23,654 nt of DNA from positions 1-23,654 of IMG/VR virus record IMGVR_UViG_3300037459_000027, one strand, 5' to 3'. This document shows, in pieces, positions 8,990 through 15,844 of this stretch; the stretch's first letter is position 1, and every line of letters starts with the position of its first letter. A program made the translations under genes and the position numbers. The notes below the pieces were generated by a model, which did not search any database, was not told the DNA's origin, and saw only the letters and a program-made list of their open reading frames with translations. Origin of the DNA: a virus.

Positions 8990-9262
8990 CTATGGTAAGA
9001 TACTTGCGATCTCTCGCAAGGTTCTGCGTCTAGCATTAAGAGCTAGGATGCGCTTCTTCCAGCCGGGGCTTTGGAAGTCATCTTCGAGCTTAATGCACTT
9101 CTCGTATTCTTCTTCGAGAATTGCCTTGAGTCGTCGTGACATCAAGGTTGAATTTCGTAAAGCCACTTCACTGGCTTCTTTGGCTTGTTCTCTTTCGTCT
9201 TTCGGTAATGCTCTATCTTCCTTAAACCAGCGTTGGTCTAGCTTCTGTTTAGGTTGGTTCAT
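8990..9262 (-). CDS. Small helical protein between portal and scaffold
   Basis: The start is placed at ATG 9262 (MNQPKQKL), with GAGGAG 10 nt upstream. An in-frame TTG at 9289 would overlap that site and is less likely. The 90-aa product overlaps the portal 3' end by 14 nt. It is highly charged and helical (SRRLKAILEEEYEKCIKLED, ending LNARRRTLREIASILP), with no transmembrane segment. The family is not recognised. Small charged proteins at this position are frequent in podovirus head modules, perhaps as assembly co-factors, but no function can be read from the sequence. Confidence 0.6.
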   Translation of the reverse strand: MNQPKQKLDQRWFKEDRALPKDEREQAKEASEVALRNSTLMSRRLKAILEEEYEKCIKLEDDFQSPGWKKRILALNARRRTLREIASILP

Positions 9263-11069
9263 CGACAGGAATCTCCTCTGAGTCTTCAAGTTCCGATTCT
9301 ACGTCCAGCGATTCCTGACGGTTCAGGATTTCGGCGGCTCCGTCTTCTTGCGCTTGCGATGCAAGCGACTGGGTCTCTTTCTGCTCAGCGACTCGAATAT
9401 TGTCTTGGACAAGTTCGAATTCGCGGAGGCCAAGATTCTCTTCAATTAGTTTGGCTAGCTTCTTGCCGCTGACGTGGGTCTGTACCGCTGGGTCTTGGTA
9501 CAGTGCCGAGTTAGCGAACCCAAAGATGTTCTGGATAAGCTGGGCCTGCTTGGAGAAGTGGCGTGCGCCAATGGGATATAGTCTCCCTTGGTTGCCGATC
9601 ACTTCTGGCGAGATCGTCAGGAACTTCTGAAGACCGAAGTCTTCGTCGAGAACCTTCACGACCTCGATGCCGCTGATGTTGCGGCGGGCTGACTCAAGCA
9701 TCTGGTTCAGCAGTGGCTCAACGAGATGCTCCTCGAATTTCTGAATCTTCTGCTGGAAGATTCGACCAGCCGCATTCTCCAGTGACTGGACTTCGAACGC
9801 TGTCTTCTCACCGGGGGTGCGGATACCCATCGCCTCGCGGGGCGCACCCGCTAGCTCTTCCATGTCCCGCATCAAGCGGTCCATCTGGAAGTCGGCGTTT
9901 AGGGCCGTCGCATCAGGCCGCAGTACTTGGACATCTGAATCGACGTCACCGAAGATTCTTTCGCCCGGACCCCAGTCCCATTCTTCAACGTATCCTTTTT
10001 GATATATGACTGGGTGTGCAATCTGATCCATCACGTCCGCTCGGAGATTCTCCAAGTGGTCAAGACGGTACTGCATTCCTACGAGGTTGTCCAGAGGACC
10101 CATGCCCATCAAGTTGTCAGGCCGGTCTCTCCATGTTACGTGCTCTTTGTTCGACGTGCCGAGCCACGAGTCGAACGGCTCGTCGGATACTACTACCCGC
10201 CGATCCATTACTATCACGCGGCGTCCTGTCTGCACTTCGCCTGTTCGGATGTCGAACGTATCTCCTTCGAACTCCAGCAGCTCAATCAAATCGGAAGAGT
10301 AGTAACTCGACAAGGTATGGAACCCGTCGATTTGTATGCCTTCCGATTTGTCTATGTCGCTGTCGGCGTAGTTTCTGAGATACGTGCGAACGCCTACTGT
10401 ATTCTGTAACGCATCCTCTACCCACGCGAAGGCTGCTGGGTCTATATCAGCAGCGTGCTTGAGCGTGCCCATTGACACTACTCGTCGTGTGATCTTTGCC
10501 GTGCTCTTAAAACTTGACGCTGAGATATCAAACGTCAGGTCGAACGGGCTGATGCGGTGCGCTCGGGGTCCATTGTAGATTGCTACAGTGAGACCGTCGG
10601 GGGTGACGTGTACATCGTTCTCGTACGTGACTTCGCCAAACGCATTGCCGTAGTCAATGTAATCGTAGAGCAGATCGCCTATCACCCGCTTGAATTCTGA
10701 TTCCCGAATCTTCTGCTTCATGTACGCTTCGATGAGGGTTGCGTTTGCTAGCGTAGCCCCATCCTGCGTGGCCGCCTCCCACTTGAACCAGTTGTCATTA
10801 GGGAACAGTGCAGCCATATAGTTGGCGTGCAGGTTGTCCCGTAACTGGCAAATCTTGGGAATGGACGTCGTGTTCTTCCACGGCAGCGTCTTGTTCGTTG
10901 TCTGCGAAGTGTCTGTCTGGAAGACGTAGTTCCGCAGCTCCTTCGCGTCTTCTACCCAATGGCGGCGACTAAGGCGCCATGTCGTGTATTTATTTGTTAC
11001 GAAGTCCGATAGATCATCGTGCCGCATAAGCGTATTGATCTCTTGTACGGCTTTAGCAATTCTAGGCAT
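9249..11069 (-). CDS. Portal (head-tail connector) protein
   Basis: This 606-aa protein is in the expected size range for podoviral portals (T7 gp8 is about 536 aa) and lies between the large terminase and the scaffold. Recognisable features include the N-terminal clip/stem-forming helical region (YTTWRLSRRHWVEDAKELRN), an ALFPNDNWFKWE segment typical of this family, a DYGNAFGEV region, and a late GIRTPGEKTAFEV motif followed by a long helix (QKIQKFEEHLVEPLLNQML), as seen in the stem/crown region. The C-terminus is acidic. The ATG shares a base with the terminase stop (TAATG), so the two are coupled. Confidence 0.85.
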   Translation of the reverse strand: MPRIAKAVQEINTLMRHDDLSDFVTNKYTTWRLSRRHWVEDAKELRNYVFQTDTSQTTNKTLPWKNTTSIPKICQLRDNLHANYMAALFPNDNWFKWEAATQDGATLANATLIEAYMKQKIRESEFKRVIGDLLYDYIDYGNAFGEVTYENDVHVTPDGLTVAIYNGPRAHRISPFDLTFDISASSFKSTAKITRRVVSMGTLKHAADIDPAAFAWVEDALQNTVGVRTYLRNYADSDIDKSEGIQIDGFHTLSSYYSSDLIELLEFEGDTFDIRTGEVQTGRRVIVMDRRVVVSDEPFDSWLGTSNKEHVTWRDRPDNLMGMGPLDNLVGMQYRLDHLENLRADVMDQIAHPVIYQKGYVEEWDWGPGERIFGDVDSDVQVLRPDATALNADFQMDRLMRDMEELAGAPREAMGIRTPGEKTAFEVQSLENAAGRIFQQKIQKFEEHLVEPLLNQMLESARRNISGIEVVKVLDEDFGLQKFLTISPEVIGNQGRLYPIGARHFSKQAQLIQNIFGFANSALYQDPAVQTHVSGKKLAKLIEENLGLREFELVQDNIRVAEQKETQSLASQAQEDGAAEILNRQESLDVESELEDSEEIPVDEPT

Positions 11070-12610
11070 TAGGCTGCGACTCCTCCGAATCTAGGATGAC
11101 TGACGACGGTACTACGAGGGCGGCGCCTCTGAGCTTTATTAGGTACACGGATAATTCCCATGACGGAATGGAGGGCATCTTTGATATCATCAAATGCAGG
11201 ATTGTATTGGATAAGCTCCTGCTCCAGTTCTTCGCATAGTCCACCAGCATAGTGCCAGATTGAATGGTTCTCATACCTAGGTGTAAGAGCAGCATGTATC
11301 CGTTCCTCCTTTGTACCCATCGTGCGGGTTGGCCGAAAATCATCGACTGACAGCAATAATCCGTCGCGGCGGATATCATCCTTAATCCGCTCCGCGATTA
11401 CCGCTTGACCAGCCGTGACTTCGGCCCGTATTTTTCTGAACCCCCACTTCATGTGGGCGTCGTAAATCATTTGATAGTAGTCGGCGGTTTTGTTCGTGCG
11501 CTTGCGCTTAATGTCAAGGACATAGACATTACCTTCTGCATCAACACCAACAACGACCACGACTGTGTAGTCGGCTGTTTTGCGAAGAGAGAAAGCAAAG
11601 TCAACTGCCGCGAAGATCGTAAGTGGTTTGCCGTTAAAGGTCCAGACGCCATCTCGCTTCCTGAGAAATTCTCTATCATAATGCTGGAAGTACTCACTAC
11701 TTATCGCCTCTGAACCCGGATCGTTAGGGTTGTTGTAGTACTGTGCGTAGTACTGGGTGCGGTCCAGATACTGGCCTCGTTTGAGAGCGAGTATCTTAGC
11801 GTTGAAACCGAACCATCTACCGTCGCCCCGTTGCTGGCGGGGCCATAGGTACTGGCCCGTGCCATCTCCCATGTCCTCTACTTCTTTCTGCCACACTTCA
11901 TAGATAAGCTCAGAGTCGATGACTTCGCCATCCTCTGTAACCACATCTTTAGTCGCTGTAACGAGCGTCCCGTAAAGGTCTTTCGGATGGTATCGTGTTC
12001 CCACGATCCATTCTTGAGCGTCAGTGGTCTCGATTGACGACAAGAGAGAGTACTGGGACTCAACCTTTTCCCGTCCATCGTTGGTGTAAGCGTTCTCCTT
12101 GATGACAACATCATCGAGTACGGCGATGTTGCAATGGAGTCCTGTAATCTGAGTTGTAAGGCCAGCAGCATAGACAGTCGAGTCACGGACCCCTTCGGCT
12201 TTCCGCAGCGGATGGTCAACCATGATCTCTGTGTTGGTCCACTTCTCACGCTTGCCCTCGTCTGGATGGATCATGTCCGGCCAGTACTTACGGTACTTCG
12301 GATGTTCAAGGATGTCCTTGATGAACTTAAGCTGCTTCTCTGCGAGTCCGGAGGTGGCGCTGATGTACAGCACCGTCACTGCGGGGTTGCGCGTGATCTC
12401 CCACGCTACGCGGTAGGCAACCATTGTACTCTTCTGGTGATCCCGTGGCAGTAGACACATCTGATGTGAGCCTGCTCCGTCGCGGAGCCACCACTTGATA
12501 AGGTCTCTGTGTGCGTGCCCGAGCACCCGGTGGGGCGCTACAAGGGCTATGAATGTTAGGAGATCATCCTCGGCTGCCTGCCGGATGTCATCCGCAGTAA
12601 CCTTGGGCAT
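11069..12610 (-). CDS. Terminase large subunit (packaging ATPase and nuclease)
   Basis: The 513-aa protein has the two-domain terminase layout. The ATPase domain has a degenerate Walker A (LPRDHQKST, residues 54-62), as in other podoviral terminases, a Walker B IAVLDD (162-167), and a coupling motif GTRYHPKDL (203-211). The RNase H-like nuclease domain has its first catalytic Asp in FAAVDFAFS (D336), VYVLDIKR (D365), RAEVTAGQ (E396) and a final acidic pair in FDDIKDAL (472-479). It pumps DNA through the portal and cuts concatemers. The gene starts at a TAATG junction with the propeller-like gene and ends at a TAATG junction with the portal gene, so translation is coupled on both sides. Confidence 0.92.
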   Translation of the reverse strand: MPKVTADDIRQAAEDDLLTFIALVAPHRVLGHAHRDLIKWWLRDGAGSHQMCLLPRDHQKSTMVAYRVAWEITRNPAVTVLYISATSGLAEKQLKFIKDILEHPKYRKYWPDMIHPDEGKREKWTNTEIMVDHPLRKAEGVRDSTVYAAGLTTQITGLHCNIAVLDDVVIKENAYTNDGREKVESQYSLLSSIETTDAQEWIVGTRYHPKDLYGTLVTATKDVVTEDGEVIDSELIYEVWQKEVEDMGDGTGQYLWPRQQRGDGRWFGFNAKILALKRGQYLDRTQYYAQYYNNPNDPGSEAISSEYFQHYDREFLRKRDGVWTFNGKPLTIFAAVDFAFSLRKTADYTVVVVVGVDAEGNVYVLDIKRKRTNKTADYYQMIYDAHMKWGFRKIRAEVTAGQAVIAERIKDDIRRDGLLLSVDDFRPTRTMGTKEERIHAALTPRYENHSIWHYAGGLCEELEQELIQYNPAFDDIKDALHSVMGIIRVPNKAQRRRPRSTVVSHPRFGGVAA

Positions 12611-13701
12611 TAGGGTATGCTCAGTACTTGCATTCTTTGATTGGCTGATCCTGACTTCAAAGAATCACCCAGAGTAATATCGCCATTATCATTGCGGTAT
12701 TGGAATCCTGCTGGGACAAAGAAATTTGATCCCGCGTTTAATAGGGGTCCGCTTGTGTCCTGAAACTCTACCACTGACGACATATCAAAAGGATTAGCAA
12801 ACTCCCATGACACTAGCCGCTTGTCAGAATTTCGTGCTGCGTACAAGAACAATCCATCTCCCGATATACAAAAACCTTGTATTCCACCTGTATCTGCAAT
12901 GGGATCAAAGTCGAATCCCGCAACTGCACCTGTTAAAAGAGATGGTTGCGGAAGTGCATATTTTCGTATGGATGGTGTCGCGCCGCCTAGTGCCACAAAA
13001 ACTGATTCTTCATCTGGACCATACCTTGATATACCACCGCCAGCCCCGAGAATTGTAAGTGCAGAATTTGTTACTAGTGCCGAAGTCGAAATATCGTGTA
13101 CTGTTCCTAGTGCAAAGGTTTGCAGAAACGTATTGCCGCCACTAGAAATACCGCGTAAATACCCTGTTCCATCAGCGAATATTTGTAAGCAGTTTCCGTT
13201 CGTGCCTTGAACTGGAGTGTTCTGAAAGGTTCTACGGTTAGTCCAAGTGCTAGGTGCGCCGGGATCGACCGACCATGCAGGAGACACATCGTATTGATCG
13301 TACCTTGGTGACGTGCTTCTGTAGGTGTAGACTTGCAGTCCGGACTGATCCCACCAGATATCGGAGCGTGTTGAACCGCTTACACCTTCGGGATTATTTG
13401 TGACTCCGTTTGATACGTAGTTGTCAGCACCTCGGCCTGCGACGATTGCTGCTTCTAAAGCAAAGTCAAATGGCTCTGCTGCATTAACTAGCCCTACGCT
13501 GTCAAGGTACAGTCGCCACATATCGTCAGTCGATGTCGCTAGTATCTTGTCATCGGACAGGCTTAAGAACTGGCCCAGTGCTCGACGGAAGTCTCCGTCA
13601 ACACCAAAGCCAAAGGGACCACCTTGCGCTGCTATAGCGTCGATGATCCGCTGGTCGTCCGCGCGGGGCGGAAAGATGTGTGCGCCGTCTGATGCTGTCA
13701 T
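12610..13701 (-). CDS. Beta-propeller-like repeat protein inserted between terminase subunits
   Basis: The 363-aa protein has an N-terminal region of about 150 residues with DGAHIFPPRADDQRIID and FSLSDDKILATSTDDMWRLYL segments. Three or more degenerate repeats of roughly 40-50 residues follow, each with the pattern aromatic-x-DG-(F/Y)-L then a strand and a turn. Examples are FADGTGYLRGISSGG...ALGTVHDIS, GPDEESVFVALGG, and SGDGLFLYAARNSD...FANPFDMSS. These read like beta-propeller blades, in the style of phage proteins carrying DG-x-x-(F/Y) and P-(F/W)-D-(V/M)-S motifs. The gene is coupled to both neighbours (ATGA at 13698-13701 and TAATG at 12610). It has no catalytic signature. Receptor binding, virion decoration or a cargo role are all possible. 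The propeller assignment is moderately supported and the function is unknown. Confidence 0.6.
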   Translation of the reverse strand: MTASDGAHIFPPRADDQRIIDAIAAQGGPFGFGVDGDFRRALGQFLSLSDDKILATSTDDMWRLYLDSVGLVNAAEPFDFALEAAIVAGRGADNYVSNGVTNNPEGVSGSTRSDIWWDQSGLQVYTYRSTSPRYDQYDVSPAWSVDPGAPSTWTNRRTFQNTPVQGTNGNCLQIFADGTGYLRGISSGGNTFLQTFALGTVHDISTSALVTNSALTILGAGGGISRYGPDEESVFVALGGATPSIRKYALPQPSLLTGAVAGFDFDPIADTGGIQGFCISGDGLFLYAARNSDKRLVSWEFANPFDMSSVVEFQDTSGPLLNAGSNFFVPAGFQYRNDNGDITLGDSLKSGSANQRMQVLSIP

Positions 13702-14282
13702 GCTGCTTTGATACCTATACGTTCTGCGTCTGCGGTGAGGTCTTCAGACTCCTGCTGGAGTCGTCTTAGGTGCGTCGCTTTTTCTTCTTTCGACGGGCGC
13801 CCTCTTTTTTTGACTTCTTTTTCTTCCTCGCCCCACCTTTCCGCGAGGAACTTCGTGGCTGGGAGTGAACGGGCATTGGCTAACCTCTTGGCTTCGTAGT
13901 AGCGCTCAGAGTCAAGTTTGATCTTGAGTTCCTCCCGCCATCCTATTACGTGTTCTTGAAACCACTTAGCGCTGCATAAAGCAGTCCAGTGGTCCCAGCT
14001 CCCGAGAAGCCTGATTGCGACTTGATATTCTGTGGGGTCGCTTATCTCCATGTACTTCTCGTAGAGACTGATGTATGTCTTGCCGTCCCGCTCTATGGGC
14101 CGCTTCTTCAAAGTGAAGTGGGCCGGATACGATTCGTGTCTGCGCTCCCAGAATAAGGACTGGGTCCGGAATCGACCCTGAGAGTCCTTGAGCTGATCAA
14201 AGATTTCCGGCCCAACTTCGTCAGGCGGGTCACCCCCTACGGGGGTGTCTGGCAATTGATTGATGAGATGATCCAAATTCAT
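13698..14282 (-). CDS. Terminase small subunit-like DNA recognition protein
   Basis: This 194-aa protein is the first gene of the packaging module, with ATG 14282 preceded by GGAGATTGA. Its motifs match a class of small terminases found in podoviruses: FTLKKRPIERDGKTYISLYE, then SDPTEYQVAIRLLGSWDHW, then WFQEHVIGWREELKIKLDSE, then a late KKRGRPSKEEKA basic segment (about residues 157-168) often seen near the C-terminus of these proteins. It is expected to form a ring that recognises phage DNA and loads the large subunit. The stop overlaps the next start (ATGA). A perfect 3-nt-loop hairpin lies in its 5' coding region at 14231-14247. Confidence 0.7.
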   Translation of the reverse strand: MNLDHLINQLPDTPVGGDPPDEVGPEIFDQLKDSQGRFRTQSLFWERRHESYPAHFTLKKRPIERDGKTYISLYEKYMEISDPTEYQVAIRLLGSWDHWTALCSAKWFQEHVIGWREELKIKLDSERYYEAKRLANARSLPATKFLAERWGEEEKEVKKRGRPSKEEKATHLRRLQQESEDLTADAERIGIKAA

Positions 14283-14294
14283 TCAATCTCCGTG

Positions 14295-14371
14295 TGGTAG
14301 CTCGGGTGGGATTCGAACCCACGATCTCTGGGATATGAACCCAGCGGGGACGGCCTCTCCCCTACCGTGCA
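14295..14371 (-). tRNA. tRNA with CAU anticodon, initiator-like features
   Basis: On the minus strand the 77-nt element folds as a cloverleaf: acceptor TGCACGG / CCGAGCT, D-stem GGGG/CCCC with GG in the loop, anticodon stem CTGGG/CCCAG with loop TTCATAT (anticodon CAT), a 5-nt variable loop, T-arm GTGGG-TTCGAAT-CCCAC, discriminator A and an encoded CCA. The acceptor has U:U at the 1:72 position and an A:A mismatch. A non-Watson-Crick 1:72 pair plus three G:C pairs (GGG/CCC) next to the anticodon loop are hallmarks of bacterial initiator tRNA. It could also be an elongator Met or an Ile (lysidine) tRNA. It sits 13 nt before the small terminase ATG. Confidence 0.85.
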
Positions 14372-14388
14372 GTCGTTACAATAATGTA

Positions 14389-14450
14389 GACGGCAGACGG
14401 GAATCGACCCGTCATCACTGTGTGCCAATCGAACACCCGTATGTGCCTCC
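14389..14450 (-). other. tRNA-like element, probably a decayed or truncated tRNA
   Basis: On the minus strand, upstream of the CAU tRNA, GGAGGCA could pair with TGCCGTC (one G:U and one mismatch). Between them lie a D-arm-like hairpin GTGT-TCGATTGGC-ACAC (with GG in the loop) and a T-arm-like hairpin GACGGG-TCGATT-CCCGTC. No credible anticodon arm is present: only 6 nt (AGTGAT) separate the two hairpins. There is no CCA. It may be a tRNA that has lost its anticodon arm, or a coincidental structure. Confidence 0.3.
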
Positions 14451-14558
14451 ACTTTTCATCCGCAGGTACAAATCCTTCTGGACTGGGCTTCACAGGCTGG
14501 GCGAACTCTTGACTGGCTTCAGCATCTCACCAGAGATGCCGTCACTAAAATTCTGTTG

Positions 14559-14993
14559 TTATAGCGTTATGGTGAACCATCTGGTACACATAGGCGCTTG
14601 ATTGCGGACCATTATACCAGACTTCTCTGCTTGACGCAAGTATGCGTTCTGCACACCATACGCTTCCACCTCCCGCTGATTAGCCTGTTCGCAGGCTAGG
14701 CGACCGAACGAATTGTAGTCATTGTTCAAGTCCTGTAGCCAATGCGTGATCTCATGCACTAAAATGGACCTAGCGTAGATACTCTCGCTAAGGTCCTGCT
14801 CTTCGTCTAGGTATATCTTGCCATTGTGGTATACGCCTAGTATCCCGCACCCTTTAGGGGCGCTGGGGCATATCATGTGGTTGAGCTGGGCGGCGGGGAC
14901 GTAATTGATGTCCGGGTAGCCGCCGGGGTCCGCATACCCTGTCAGGAGTATGGTCCACATCATAAGGGACTTCATCATCTCTGCGAAGGCCAT
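14559..14993 (-). CDS. Secreted HExxH metalloprotease-like protein
   Basis: The 144-aa product has an N-terminal hydrophobic segment (MMKSLMMWTILLTGYA, residues 6-21) that looks like a signal peptide ending near TGYA. The core carries a zincin motif, HEITH (residues 80-84) inside ILVHEITHWLQ, with CEQANQREVEAYGVQNAYL (101-119) supplying possible third-ligand glutamates E108 or E110. Four cysteines after the signal region (42, 49, 101, 136) fit an exported, disulfide-bonded protein. The pattern resembles a family of small uncharacterised HExxH proteins (DUF6647-like, from memory). The ATG overlaps the lipoprotein gene stop (TAATG), so both are made together. Roles in cell-envelope passage or lysis are plausible but not shown. 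Confidence 0.65.
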   Translation of the reverse strand: MAFAEMMKSLMMWTILLTGYADPGGYPDINYVPAAQLNHMICPSAPKGCGILGVYHNGKIYLDEEQDLSESIYARSILVHEITHWLQDLNNDYNSFGRLACEQANQREVEAYGVQNAYLRQAEKSGIMVRNQAPMCTRWFTITL

Positions 14994-15322
14994 TAGTAGA
15001 ACAGTCGATTGATTTCTGCCCTGTCTGCACAGCCTTCATTGTATCCGATCACCACCCAGACCCTTTTTTGAACTGAACACAGCTCTTTCCGGGCCTCAAT
15101 CTGTGATTCCTCGAAGGCGCGGTCCTCTCGCATGAGGACTCGCGTCTTGCACTTATCTATGTCTTTCGGCTCTGAGAAGTAGGCTGGGCAGTCATCCTGC
15201 ATGGCAGGCGTCGCGGTACAGCCGGTCACACTGAAGAATAGCAGCGCGCACGCAGCTATAAACAGTAGCTTAAAGGGCCAACGGGCCTCCTGAAGCAAGA
15301 TAGACCATACCTTCTCAAACAT
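14993..15322 (-). CDS. Small lipoprotein, first gene of the leftward operon
   Basis: The 109-aa protein has a basic/aromatic N-region, a hydrophobic core (LLFIAACALLFFSVTGC, residues 19-35) and a lipobox SVTGC with Cys35 as the predicted lipidated residue. The remaining 74 residues are hydrophilic with four further cysteines. The N-region before the core is long (about 18 residues), with an aromatic-rich WPFK segment. The ribosome site is AGAGGAGA just before ATG 15322. It is not Pro-rich, so it does not look like a classical outer-membrane spanin, although a lysis function is possible given its pairing with the exported HExxH protein. It could also act in superinfection exclusion. Confidence 0.65.
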   Translation of the reverse strand: MFEKVWSILLQEARWPFKLLFIAACALLFFSVTGCTATPAMQDDCPAYFSEPKDIDKCKTRVLMREDRAFEESQIEARKELCSVQKRVWVVIGYNEGCADRAEINRLFY

Positions 15323-15539
15323 GTTCTCCTCTATGGGAGCGCCGACGAAGTCGGGCGCGAACCTAGAGATAGCCCCAAGTGTACTGAGACATATCTAGAA
15401 TGGTAGCAATCTAGTGATTGCATAAACCGTTCTTTTATGTATTAGACAATATTCAGATGGAAAAGTTCCCCATTTCTGTGAGAAATTAACGACCTCGCTT
15501 TCGTCGAAGACGATGCTTTTCGACCCCTCCCCCTCCCCC

Positions 15540-15566
15540 TTAACATAATCCTCTGGATTATGTTAA
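15540..15566. repeat. 12-bp inverted repeat with 3-nt loop
   Basis: TTAACATAATCC and GGATTATGTTAA are perfect inverted copies separated by TCT. Neither side carries a T-tract, so it is not a standard terminator. It directly abuts the C-run tract on its left. Confidence 0.7.
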
Positions 15567-15635
15567 ATAAAGAAAGATTATGGTGAATGGCACGATTATT
15601 GCATCGCGCAGGCGATAATATCGCACACGTATATG

Positions 15636-15657
15636 ACATATCAACATGTTGATATGT
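15636..15657. promoter_or_regulatory. Operator-like perfect 22-bp palindrome
   Basis: A 22-bp uninterrupted perfect palindrome centred on CATG contains half-sites TATCAAC (15639-15645) and GTTGATA (15648-15654). The same half-site recurs at 15693, next to the promoter. The symmetry and size fit a dimeric regulator site. No regulator gene is in the window. Confidence 0.55.
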
Positions 15658-15688
15658 TTACCAATTCGGAAACTTCCATACTGCTCAA

Positions 15689-15719
15689 GACTTATCAACT
15701 ACAGAGTAGTTGACAAGTC
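15689..15719. promoter_or_regulatory. Second operator-like inverted repeat overlapping the -35 box
   Basis: Arms GACTTATCAACTA and TAGTTGACAAGTC (13 bp, one mismatch) flank CAGAG. The left arm holds the same half-site, TATCAAC, as the 22-bp palindrome. The right arm's single change (GTTGACA instead of GTTGATA) creates a consensus TTGACA -35 element. A protein bound here would block sigma70 recognition, so this looks like a repression switch for the rightward operon. Confidence 0.55.
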
Positions 15720-15739
15720 CGTACACGTTACGGTATCAT
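15710..15739 (+). promoter_or_regulatory. Sigma70-type early promoter
   Basis: TTGACA (15710-15715, six of six consensus) and TATCAT (15734-15739, five of six) are 18 bp apart. Transcription would begin near 15747, giving a leader of about 100 nt before the first rightward gene. It is likely read by host RNA polymerase early in infection. Confidence 0.65.
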
Positions 15740-15780
15740 ACCGCGTATCGCGCCCGGTAACTACCACGCGAGGAGAACTT

Positions 15781-15831
15781 GGGGACTAGGATTCCCCCCA
15801 CATCACTTTGTGATGGGGGGAATCCGTCCCC
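15781..15831 (+). other. Strong leader hairpin just before the first rightward gene
   Basis: GGGGAC pairs with GTCCCC, GGATTCCCCCC with GGGGGGAATCC, and CATCAC with GTGATG around a TTT loop, leaving only small bulges. The stem ends 2 nt before the ribosome site AGGAG (15834-15838). An 18-codon TTG-initiated frame (15779 to TAG 15835), preceded by AGGAG with too short a gap (3 nt), spans the whole hairpin. Attenuator, RNA stabiliser or processing site are the options. There is no T-tract for termination. Confidence 0.6.
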
Positions 15832-15844
15832 CTAGGAGAGCAAA

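Larger units (their letters stand above)
15323..15844 (+). promoter_or_regulatory. Divergent intergenic control region
   Basis: About 520 bp separate the leftward (virion/lysis) and rightward (early-type) transcription units. I find no convincing gene here; an open frame at 15442-15639 on the minus strand has no ribosome site and no protein-like composition. Features are: a hairpin with GAA loop at 15339-15358 in the leftward leader; a tract of C4-C5 runs at 15524-15540; a 12-bp-arm inverted repeat at 15540-15566; GCGATA-A-TATCGC at 15612-15624; two operator-like repeats at 15636-15657 and 15689-15719; a sigma70-type promoter at 15710-15739; and a leader hairpin at 15781-15831. A weaker rightward promoter candidate is TTGCAT (15418) with TATTAG (15440). 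Local AT-richness and palindromes also make it an origin candidate. Confidence 0.6.

Noticed and set aside
14295-14371. tRNA gene as an integration (attP) site
   Set aside because: The tRNA is complete and there is no integrase or excisionase in the window.
14461-14558. Possible further tRNA (GCAGG-TACAAAT-CCTTC looks like a plus-strand T-arm)
   Set aside because: The stem has a mismatch, the loop lacks TTC, and no anticodon or acceptor stem could be built around it.
14335-14601. 88-codon plus-strand frame
   Set aside because: It covers the minus-strand tRNA and its relic, has no ribosome site and no partner on that strand.
15426-15446. TAATAC on the minus strand as a T7-type promoter
   Set aside because: The following bases do not match the rest of a T7-class promoter and no second copy was found upstream of other leftward genes. 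No phage RNA polymerase is in the window.
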